Origin: Mycolicibacter terrae
Lineage (GTDB): Bacteria > Actinomycetota > Actinomycetes > Mycobacteriales > Mycobacteriaceae
Direction: 5' to 3'
Assembly (NCBI RefSeq): GCF_010727125.1
Contig: NZ_AP022564.1
Span: 3,224,001 to 3,288,000 of the forward strand
DNA length: 64,000 nucleotides
Shown: in pieces, positions 26,953 through 33,580 of the stretch
Numbering within the stretch: position 1 is the stretch's first letter
Layout: each line of letters starts with the position of its first letter
Translations under genes and position numbers: made by a program
The notes under the pieces: generated by a model
Told to the model about the DNA's origin: nothing
The model's database searches: none
What the model saw: the letters and a program-made list of their open reading frames with translations, nothing else

Positions 26953-27014
26953 GGCGCTTATCCCTCCGGGCGGTGGGCGTCCACGTCCAGCATCTGCCTG
27001 GCTGCCGCCGGCCG

Positions 27015-27035
27015 GCACGAGTAGCGGCCTACCCG
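27015..27035 (-). promoter_or_regulatory. Cluster palindrome, site H
   Basis: On the minus strand GGGTAGGCCGCTACTCGTGC. It lies 62 bases before the membrane protein start (26952), immediately after the stop of the preceding membrane protein gene (27046). Confidence 0.75.
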
Positions 27036-27045
27036 TCTTCCGTCG

Positions 27046-28392
27046 CTAACGCGCACCCGGGTGAACGTCGGCGTCCGACGGCACATACTCCGCCGAACTG
27101 CTAGCGATGGCGGTCGGATAGGCCTTGTCGATCTGGGTCATCGTGTCGAGGTGCCGGAACGGATCTTCGAGGCTTTCCCGGGTGCCGTAGAACGTCATCA
27201 GCACCGGCGTATCAGCTGCGGAGAACGGGGGTTCGACCATGACGAACACCCGCGAGATCGGATGGTCCGACACCAGGTCCGAAATTGCGCCTGTCGAGGC
27301 GAATTGACTCTCCATGCACAGCACGCCCGCTCTGACAACGCCCCAGTCGTGAACCTTCCCCGCCTCATCGAAGAACGCCATCGGGTCGCGCGCGAAAGAG
27401 ATCTGGGGTGGGTAACAGGTACGGGTGTCCTTGAGCACCCGGTGGGTGACGAAAACCCCGCTCACCGAGAGGCGTGCCAACCGGACCTTGCGCGAGTCGA
27501 TGTCGATCACCAGCTTGTACTCAGACGTCTCGCCGGGAGAGAGAAAAGCGCCCTCGTACGGGGCGGCGAACAGATTGGCGTAGAGCAGCTGAGCATCGGC
27601 GGGCAGATTGGGGGTTTCACGGTACTCCCCTCGCAGCGCGCGCCCCAGCGGAGACAGCCCGGCGAGCAGGTGTTCGGTGGTGGCCGGTTCTGCGGGTGTT
27701 CCGACGGGGTAGGCGATCACTCGTATCAATCCCGCATGTATCTCCGTCTGAACCGAACCACGGTTGTGCAGGGTCACTCTCGCCAACAGGTGGACGATCG
27801 GACCGGTCGAGCCCGTCGGCGACAGCTCAGTGCTGACGTCGAGGACCGGACGGGCGGAGCCGGGCAGGTACTCGGTCTGCATCCAGAACTGGGCGAGACC
27901 CACCAACGGGAACAGCGCGACAGCGACAGCTGCGCCCCGACTGAACGCACCGCGTGCGTATCGGCCCAGGTAGAGCACCCACAGCAGAGCGATACCGCCC
28001 ATCGCCAACGCGATGCCCGTCACGCCCATCAGCTGACTCTGGGGGCTGCGCTGATCGACCATCCATACATAGACAGCAAGGCCCGCGACGAAGACCTGGC
28101 TCACCATCGCGGTCAGCGCGGCACCGCGGGATCCCTTGGCGATCTGAACCAATGCCAGCGCGCAGGTGATGCCGATTGCGCTCAACAGCGCCGTCCCGAT
28201 CAGGTCCCACGCGGTGCTGGTCAGCGTGGCATTCCAAAACGCCAATCCGATGATGAGTGCGGCATCGGCGCCGACCCACCCGGCCAACAGGACGCGTAAC
28301 GATCTGGGCACGCCGGCGAGATCGGCCGAGTGATCTCCGGCGGGCGCCTCGTGATCGTCGGCTTCACCGACGGGTCGTTCAAGGGTGATCAT
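27046..28392 (-). CDS. Multi-pass membrane protein with C-terminal beta-rich domain, unknown
   Basis: 448 residues. An acidic N-terminus is followed by about five hydrophobic helices between residues 30 and 185 (for example LLAGWVGADAALIIGLAFW, LIGTALLSAIGITCALALV, GVTGIALAMGGIALLWVLYL). The rest (about 190-430) is a soluble, probably extracytoplasmic domain with alternating strands, two or three Cys and a C-terminal hydrophilic tail. No family recognised. The start is 18 bases after the emfourin stop, so it belongs to the M4 peptidase-emfourin transcript and might export, sense or hold those proteins. Confidence 0.7.
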   Translation of the reverse strand: MITLERPVGEADDHEAPAGDHSADLAGVPRSLRVLLAGWVGADAALIIGLAFWNATLTSTAWDLIGTALLSAIGITCALALVQIAKGSRGAALTAMVSQVFVAGLAVYVWMVDQRSPQSQLMGVTGIALAMGGIALLWVLYLGRYARGAFSRGAAVAVALFPLVGLAQFWMQTEYLPGSARPVLDVSTELSPTGSTGPIVHLLARVTLHNRGSVQTEIHAGLIRVIAYPVGTPAEPATTEHLLAGLSPLGRALRGEYRETPNLPADAQLLYANLFAAPYEGAFLSPGETSEYKLVIDIDSRKVRLARLSVSGVFVTHRVLKDTRTCYPPQISFARDPMAFFDEAGKVHDWGVVRAGVLCMESQFASTGAISDLVSDHPISRVFVMVEPPFSAADTPVLMTFYGTRESLEDPFRHLDTMTQIDKAYPTAIASSSAEYVPSDADVHPGAR

Positions 28393-28410
28393 CGGTGCTC
28401 CTCGGGCGCG

Positions 28411-28674
28411 CTAGATCGTTTCTCGCACCAGGCTTGTCACCGACTGCGGTAACAGGCTTTCGGGTATCTCCCGGCGGGTCTCCCCCGCCGGCGTCCGGCG
28501 CGTCACCACATAGATGTAGCGATCAGCGCCGGAATCCCTCGGCAACGACGCCGTGCTGTCGATGAGGCGGTCCAGCTCGATCCGCGCGTCGGGGTTCAGC
28601 GCGTCGGCCCGAACCCGGCCGGACGCCGGCAAACCGGCCAGGCCGCCGCGCCGTTCGATGACGTATTCATTCAT
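28411..28674 (-). CDS. Emfourin-like protealysin (M4 peptidase) inhibitor
   Basis: 87 residues from ATG 28674 (GAGGCAGG upstream). MNEYVIERRGGLAGLPASG, then RYIYVVTRR and ETRREIPESLLPQSVTSLV near the end fit the emfourin/M4in family, first described beside protealysin in Serratia. It begins 17 bases after the M4 peptidase stop. Such proteins bind the active-site cleft of protealysin-like enzymes, so this is the second peptidase-inhibitor pair of the cluster. No signal peptide, in agreement with an intracellular safety role. Confidence 0.8.
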   Translation of the reverse strand: MNEYVIERRGGLAGLPASGRVRADALNPDARIELDRLIDSTASLPRDSGADRYIYVVTRRTPAGETRREIPESLLPQSVTSLVRETI

Positions 28675-28691
28675 CGCCTGCCTCGCTTCAG

Positions 28692-29738
28692 CTACGCGAT
28701 GCCGACCGCCTCCCATGCGGCGTCAATCGCACTGTATACAGCGGTATCCGCCGCAAACAAGGATTTGGCCGCGGACCGGGTCAGGTTGGCGAATGACTTC
28801 ATCTTCATGTTGGGAGTGGCTTTGGGACTGGTGAGTGCCGCATACCACGCCTTGCCGGCCTTCTGCCACGACTGTCCGCCGATGGCCTTTGCGGCGAGGT
28901 AGAACGCGCGATTGGGTATGCCGCTGTTGGTGTGCGGATCGCCGCCCGGCACGTAGTCGCGGTAGTGCGCCGGCTGCCGGGACAGACAGTGCTGTGCGCC
29001 GGGATCGGCCATGTCGCGAAGGCAGGTGTAACCCTTCGCGGCGGCTTTCGGGCCGATGATGTCGGCTCCGATGAGCCAGTCGGCCTGGTCAACGGTCTGG
29101 TTCTTCCGCCACTGCCGGAACATGGTGCCGAACACGTCGGAAACGCTCTCGTTGAGGCCGCCTGCCTCGTTGGTGTAGTTCAGGCCCGCCGTGAACTGGG
29201 TGACGCCGTGGGTCAATTCGTGTCCGATCACGTCGGTCGACGCGGTGAAATCGACGAACACCTCGCCGTCGCCGTCGCCGTAGGTCATTTGGGTGCCGTT
29301 CCAGAAGGCGTTCGAGTAATGCACGTCGTAGTGGATCGACGACACCAGGGTCATGCCGGCGTTGTCGACCGAGTTGCGTCCGAAGCACTGGGCGTAGAAG
29401 TCGGCCACCGCCAGCGTCTCTTCGTAGGCGCGGCCGGCGGTCGCGTCCGACGACGAGTCCGGGTTGAGAACCGGGGCGCCGGGCAGCGACCGGGTGTTCT
29501 TACAGTTGAACACCGTCGCTTCCGGTTGCGACGCCAGCCTGTTGGCGATCACCCCACCGGTGGACAGCATGCCGGCCTGGGCGGCGCGGATCTGCGCGGT
29601 CCTGAGTTGACGCCACACCGGCTCGAGTGCACCGGTGTCCCGTAACGCTTGACGGGACCGGGCGGACAGGGATTTGTCGGCGGCGAGTTCCTCCAGCACA
29701 TCCTTGGGAACGATGAAACAACCGCAGTATCCGTGCAT
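28692..29738 (-). CDS. M4 family metallopeptidase, protealysin-like
   Basis: 348 residues from ATG 29738, preceded by AAGGAGG; an earlier in-frame ATG has no ribosome site. Zinc motif VIGHELTHGVTQ (His173, Glu174, His177), third ligand Glu197 in GGLNESVSDVFG and His269 in DPHTNSGIPNRAFY are intact. The N-terminus MHGYCGCFIVPKDVLEELA corresponds to the short propeptide of protealysin-type enzymes, which lack a signal peptide and are made in the cytoplasm. The emfourin inhibitor gene follows at 17 bases. Site I lies 86 bases upstream. Confidence 0.95.
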   Translation of the reverse strand: MHGYCGCFIVPKDVLEELAADKSLSARSRQALRDTGALEPVWRQLRTAQIRAAQAGMLSTGGVIANRLASQPEATVFNCKNTRSLPGAPVLNPDSSSDATAGRAYEETLAVADFYAQCFGRNSVDNAGMTLVSSIHYDVHYSNAFWNGTQMTYGDGDGEVFVDFTASTDVIGHELTHGVTQFTAGLNYTNEAGGLNESVSDVFGTMFRQWRKNQTVDQADWLIGADIIGPKAAAKGYTCLRDMADPGAQHCLSRQPAHYRDYVPGGDPHTNSGIPNRAFYLAAKAIGGQSWQKAGKAWYAALTSPKATPNMKMKSFANLTRSAAKSLFAADTAVYSAIDAAWEAVGIA

Positions 29739-29824
29739 GACACCCTCCTTCGTGTTCAGGCGCCCCGCTGTGGAGCGTTCATTGGTGGACATCACCCATG
29801 CTGGGCGCCGTCGCCGACTCGGGT

Positions 29825-29844
29825 CACGAGTAGCCGGCTACCCG
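29825..29844 (-). promoter_or_regulatory. Cluster palindrome, site I
   Basis: On the minus strand CGGGTAGCCGGCTACTCGTG; core GTAGCCGGCTAC (29830-29841) is a perfect 12-base palindrome. It lies 86 bases before the M4 peptidase start and just beyond the stop of the phospholipase D-like gene. Confidence 0.75.
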
Positions 29845-29861
29845 AAACCGGGGCTGCCGCC

Positions 29862-31175
29862 TCACACTTCTTGGTAGTCAGCGGGTTCGACGCGGATGAA
29901 CCCGCCGGCGCCGAGCGCGGCACGCGTCACCGGCGTCTCTCCGAGGCCCTGCTCGGGGCTGGTGAACGCACTGTCCCAGTCGGTCTCGAAGATCGCCTCG
30001 AAGTATTGCGCGATGCCCGGGTGCGGCACCCACAGCCCGGCCTCACGGTTCTTGGTGACCGCGGAATCGGACCAGTTCTGCGAGGACACCAACGCCGCCG
30101 CGCCGTCGATCACGATCATCTTGTTGTGACAGTGCACCAGCTGATCGGTGTTGATATAGCGGATATTGGCGTCCAGCTTGAGGTCGTAGTCCTCGGCGAG
30201 CACATCGAGGTTCTGGTGCTCGCGCGGCAGATCGCCCCGGTCGAAGAGCTTGCCGAGGACGATCCGCACATCCAAAGTCGGATGTTGTCGACGCGCAGCG
30301 GCGATGGCGTCCAGGAGGAGGCGCACACTCGGCTGGTCAGCCTTGATGTACTGCTGCTCGATGACGATGGATCTCGTTGCGGTTCGGATCAGGGCGGGTA
30401 CGACGTCGAGGTAGTTGTCGGGGCTGAGCACCGGCTGAATAGTCAACGGGGCGTCGAGCTGGAACACGCGGCTGGGAAACAGTTTCGATGGGCGATGCGC
30501 CGGTGCTCGTTCCACCAGGATCATCGGCTGGTCCGGCGGCTCGCCGAGCGCCTGGCCGGCATCTGCGGTCACCCGGGCCATGTCTCGGGTCAGGATGCCG
30601 GTGAACAGCTCGGCCAGCTCCGGGGAGCGAATCGCCAGGCCCGCGTCTCGATTGCCGGTGCGGAACGCGGCCCCACCACTGCCGTCGGTTTCGTTGAGCG
30701 GAATGGAATTGCTGCTGTAGTTGCCGCTCTGCACCAGCGTCCATTCGTCGTCGATCACGATGACCTTCTCGTGCGAGGACGCGAAGACGTGGACGCTGGG
30801 ATTGGCGCAGGACGGCGCGGATACGCCCACCACGCCCATATCGACGAGCTCGCCGAAAAGCCTTTTCTCGGCGGCACTGTCGATATCGAGCATGAGCGAC
30901 ACCCGGACGCCGCGGGCCAGCGCGTCGAGCACCAGCTGCTTCATGTGAGAGGCGGAGAAATCGTAGATTCCGATCAGGATCGACCGGGTGGCGGCGTCGA
31001 AGAGTCTCTTGGTCACCGCGTACGTGGAGTCCGGTGACGCGTAGGCGATGACATCGCTGCGCACGCTGACCGACGGGATGGAATCTTTGGTGTAGTTCGC
31101 CAGGTGGCACCGGCGGTCAGCCAGCGATACCGGGAAAGGCGCCGCGGCGCCTGCTGTTTCGATCCACATCGGCAT
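29862..31175 (-). CDS. Phospholipase D-like protein
   Basis: 437 residues with two HKD motifs: His135-x-Lys137-x4-Asp142 (SSHEKVIVIDD) and His350-x-Lys352-x4-Asp357 (CHNKMIVIDG), each followed by the expected Ser/Asn turns (QSGNYSSNS; SSQNWSDSA). Two complete motifs in one chain form the active site of PLD-type phosphodiesterases acting on phospholipids or nucleic acids. No signal peptide. GAGGGAGG lies upstream of ATG 31175, and site J a further 95 bases from the start. Substrate is not deducible from sequence. Confidence 0.88.
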   Translation of the reverse strand: MPMWIETAGAAAPFPVSLADRRCHLANYTKDSIPSVSVRSDVIAYASPDSTYAVTKRLFDAATRSILIGIYDFSASHMKQLVLDALARGVRVSLMLDIDSAAEKRLFGELVDMGVVGVSAPSCANPSVHVFASSHEKVIVIDDEWTLVQSGNYSSNSIPLNETDGSGGAAFRTGNRDAGLAIRSPELAELFTGILTRDMARVTADAGQALGEPPDQPMILVERAPAHRPSKLFPSRVFQLDAPLTIQPVLSPDNYLDVVPALIRTATRSIVIEQQYIKADQPSVRLLLDAIAAARRQHPTLDVRIVLGKLFDRGDLPREHQNLDVLAEDYDLKLDANIRYINTDQLVHCHNKMIVIDGAAALVSSQNWSDSAVTKNREAGLWVPHPGIAQYFEAIFETDWDSAFTSPEQGLGETPVTRAALGAGGFIRVEPADYQEV

Positions 31176-31270
31176 GGCCGTGCCTCCCTCTGATCGCCCG
31201 GCCCCGGGACCGAGCGGTCGGCGGGTATCTCCGGTCGCAACCGATGCTCCACCCCGGCGGCGGGCCGTGG

Positions 31271-31290
31271 CACGAGTACCCGACTACCCG
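31271..31290 (-). promoter_or_regulatory. Cluster palindrome, site J
   Basis: On the minus strand CGGGTAGTCGGGTACTCGTG, 95 bases before the phospholipase D-like gene. Sites J and K share the divergent region 31176-31418. Confidence 0.7.
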
Positions 31291-31338
31291 AAAACCGCCC
31301 GCGGTCCCGGTCGATGAAGGCCGGCGCGGGGCGGGAAT

Positions 31339-31359
31339 GGAGTAGCCCACTACCCGTGC
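31339..31359 (+). promoter_or_regulatory. Cluster palindrome, site K
   Basis: GAGTAGCCCACTACCCGTGC on the plus strand, 59 bases before the Gmad2-LysM gene. It differs from site D at only four of 20 positions. Confidence 0.75.
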
Positions 31360-31418
31360 GCACCCGCGGGATCCGCTGCAGGATGGCAGTGTCCCTACCG
31401 GCGGAAAGGATTCCTGCC

Positions 31419-31925
31419 ATGCTCGACATTCCGCGACTGGCGGTTCGCAGTCCGCAACCGTTCGACATCGTCGGCGACAGCTTCGTCCTGTGCGGGCTCG
31501 GGGGCGCGGTCGAAGGCGTCGTCGGGTCGGCGAGCTTGACCGACCGCAACGGCACCGTACTGGCCACCGTCGCGCCGATGTTCGTGCCGGACACCGGATT
31601 CGGTTACACCCTGTTCGACTTCCCGGTCAGCTACCCCGTGCCCGCGACCGCGGAGGGGATGCTGATCGTCCACTCGGACAACCCCAGCGGGCTGCCCGAG
31701 AACGACTTCACGGTGTCGGTGCCACTGACGTTCGGTCGCCCGCTGCTGGGCGAGCCATTCCACAGCTTCTCCCTGCACCGCGTCGTCTCCGGCGACACCC
31801 TGTTCACGATCGCGCAGGACCGCTACGGCGACGGCAACCTGTGGCAGCGGCTGTTCATCGCCAACCGAGACCGCATCGATGATCCCGACCTGATCCGGGT
31901 CGGGCAGGTACTGCGGATTCCCTAG
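31419..31925 (+). CDS. Gmad2 and LysM domain protein
   Basis: 168 residues from ATG 31419 (GGAAAGGA upstream). Residues about 8-103 resemble the Gmad2 immunoglobulin-like domain (RLAVRSPQPFDIVGDSFVL, GFGYTLFDFPVSYP), otherwise known from spore-germination and envelope lipoproteins. Residues about 119-168 are a LysM domain (HRVVSGDTLFTIAQDRYGDG, then IRVGQVLRIP). There is no signal peptide, so contact with peptidoglycan would need lysis or another export route; alternatively LysM serves as an assembly module. It is 25 bases before the second LysM gene and probably co-transcribed. Confidence 0.8.
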   Translation: MLDIPRLAVRSPQPFDIVGDSFVLCGLGGAVEGVVGSASLTDRNGTVLATVAPMFVPDTGFGYTLFDFPVSYPVPATAEGMLIVHSDNPSGLPENDFTVSVPLTFGRPLLGEPFHSFSLHRVVSGDTLFTIAQDRYGDGNLWQRLFIANRDRIDDPDLIRVGQVLRIP

Positions 31926-31950
31926 CGTCCGATAGGAAGGAATAACAACC

Positions 31951-32598
31951 GTGAAGACCTACCAAGTCCAGCCGGGCGACACTCTGTTCGCCCTGGCCCG
32001 GCGCGAGTACGGCGACAGCACCTTGTACCCGGTGATCGCAAGGCAGAACCACCTCGCCAACCCGGACCTGATCTTGTCGGGACAAGAGCTGCTGATCCCC
32101 TACGTGACGTACCGGCACTTCGTCACCACGCCGGATTCCACCGCATCGCGCAAGGGGATCACCCAGCAGTATTACGGAACCGACGACACCAACGTGCAGT
32201 TGATCTGGGAGATCGTCAACGGCGTCGCCCAGCGGGAGATACAGCAGGGCAGCTGGCTGCACATCCCCGATCTGTCCGATGTGGGACACCACACGGTCGT
32301 GGACGGGGAGAGCCTGGCGGGGCTGGCCGCCCGGTGGTACGGCGACGATCACCTCGCGACGGTGATCGCGTTGGCGAACAACCTGCCCACCAACACCGAA
32401 CCGACCCCGGGCCAGGTACTCATCGTCCCCGGGCTCAACCGGCGCCGCCACATCGCCGGGGACACCCTGGTGTCACTGTGCCGCGAGGAATACGGCGACG
32501 CCGATCTGGACACCCGGGCGTCGGTCGTCGCGGCCGCCAACCACATCAGCGAGCCGGCCGCGCTCTTCGCCAACCAGGTGATCTACTTCCCGTCCTGA
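31951..32598 (+). CDS. Multi-LysM protein
   Basis: 215 residues built of four LysM-like units: about 2-50 (YQVQPGDTLFALARREYGD), 51-105 (degenerate, FVTTPDSTASRKGITQQYYG), 110-157 (HTVVDGESLAGLAARWYGDD) and 158-215 (RHIAGDTLVSLCREEYGDAD), each ending in a hydrophobic-Pro motif such as LLIPYV or VLIVPGL. No signal peptide. GAAGGAA precedes the GTG/ATG start after the Gmad2-LysM gene. Its last 16 bases overlap the convergent mazG stop, marking the right border of the accessory cluster. Confidence 0.85.
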   Translation: MKTYQVQPGDTLFALARREYGDSTLYPVIARQNHLANPDLILSGQELLIPYVTYRHFVTTPDSTASRKGITQQYYGTDDTNVQLIWEIVNGVAQREIQQGSWLHIPDLSDVGHHTVVDGESLAGLAARWYGDDHLATVIALANNLPTNTEPTPGQVLIVPGLNRRRHIAGDTLVSLCREEYGDADLDTRASVVAAANHISEPAALFANQVIYFPS

Positions 32599-33575
32599 GC
32601 CGGATCGGGCACCGCGGGCGGTTCGGGAGCCCCCTCGTCCGGCGCCGGCCAGTGGCGGCGCCACTCCTGCTCGCTGACCTCGCCCAGCGGAGCGGGATCG
32701 TCGAGGACATCGTTTCCGCCGCGCCGCTGCGCGGCGATCTTCGTCTCGACGGCGCGAATGGTGTCCATGAACTCCAGAACCGCTGTGCGCAAGTCGTTTT
32801 CCGCATCGACAGCGGCGGAGACGGTAACGGTGGTCACCGGGCCGGGGACCAGCTCGGCGGGCAGGCCGGCGCGTGCGGCGCGCTGCAGCACTTTCTGGGC
32901 CAACGCCAACGCCGGCTGGGCGGTCGACAGGTCGTCCATGATCGAGTTCCTGGAGCCCTTCTCCAGCGCTTTGCGTTCCTCCCACTGCGCCACCTGGTCT
33001 TCGAGTGAGATCTCCTCCCCGGCAAGAACCGCGGGCACCCGATTGCCGAGCTTGCGCAGCAGCGCGTCGGCGACGTCGTCGATGCCGAACGGGTGCTCGG
33101 GGGCGTCCTCGGCGATACGCGCGTGGAACAGCACCTGCAGCAGCACGTCGCCGAGCTCCTCGCGCAATTCCTCGGCATCCCCGCTGCGGACCGCGTCGAA
33201 CAACTCGTAGGTCTCCTCGAGCAGGAACCGCCGCAGCGAATCGTGGGTCTGCTCGCTCTCCCACGGGCCGGCGGTGCGCAGCCGGTCCATGATCGCGACC
33301 GCGTCGATCAGCCGCTCCCCCGCCGGTGCGTCCGGTGCGGCGATCAGTGCCTCCCCGGCTGCCAGACGAGCGACCACGTCGGGATGGTTGCGGTCCGAGG
33401 ACAGCAGCACCGGGACGTCGGTGCAGGGCCCGGAGAGCACCGATCGCGCGGCCGGCAGGGACCAGGGCACCGCGATGGGCAGCTCTTCGGTGTAGACGAC
33501 CTCACCGGCCAGCAGCCCGAGAGCTTCAACCGGCACCAGCGACGGCCGGCGGGGGTCGACCAGGACGACGGTCAT
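32583..33575 (-). CDS. mazG: Nucleoside triphosphate pyrophosphohydrolase MazG
   Basis: 330 residues (Rv1021 counterpart). It hydrolyses non-canonical or oxidised NTPs. ATG 33575 gives MTVVLVDPRRPSLVPVEAL as in M. tuberculosis; longer frames run backwards through mfd. The MazG domain contains GPWESEQTHDSLRRFLLEET followed by ELREELGDVLLQVLFHA, which carries the EExxE-12-ExxD metal site, and LRKLGNRVP. The N-terminal 95-residue domain is the mycobacterial extension. It starts five bases after mfd ends. In M. tuberculosis its downstream neighbour is lpqU. Confidence 0.95.
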   Translation of the reverse strand: MTVVLVDPRRPSLVPVEALGLLAGEVVYTEELPIAVPWSLPAARSVLSGPCTDVPVLLSSDRNHPDVVARLAAGEALIAAPDAPAGERLIDAVAIMDRLRTAGPWESEQTHDSLRRFLLEETYELFDAVRSGDAEELREELGDVLLQVLFHARIAEDAPEHPFGIDDVADALLRKLGNRVPAVLAGEEISLEDQVAQWEERKALEKGSRNSIMDDLSTAQPALALAQKVLQRAARAGLPAELVPGPVTTVTVSAAVDAENDLRTAVLEFMDTIRAVETKIAAQRRGGNDVLDDPAPLGEVSEQEWRRHWPAPDEGAPEPPAVPDPAQDGK

Positions 33576-33580
33576 CGTGG

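Noticed and set aside
17513..31359. CRISPR-like array from repeated short sequences
   Set aside because: The sites are kilobases apart, occur on both strands and sit in promoters.
24250..32598. Prophage or phage lysis module (amidase, LysM)
   Set aside because: No capsid, tail, terminase, integrase or holin-like gene is present; the enzymes share promoters with peptidases.
14518..32598. Contractile injection system or type VI-like apparatus because of LysM proteins
   Set aside because: No sheath, tube, baseplate or ATPase protein is seen.
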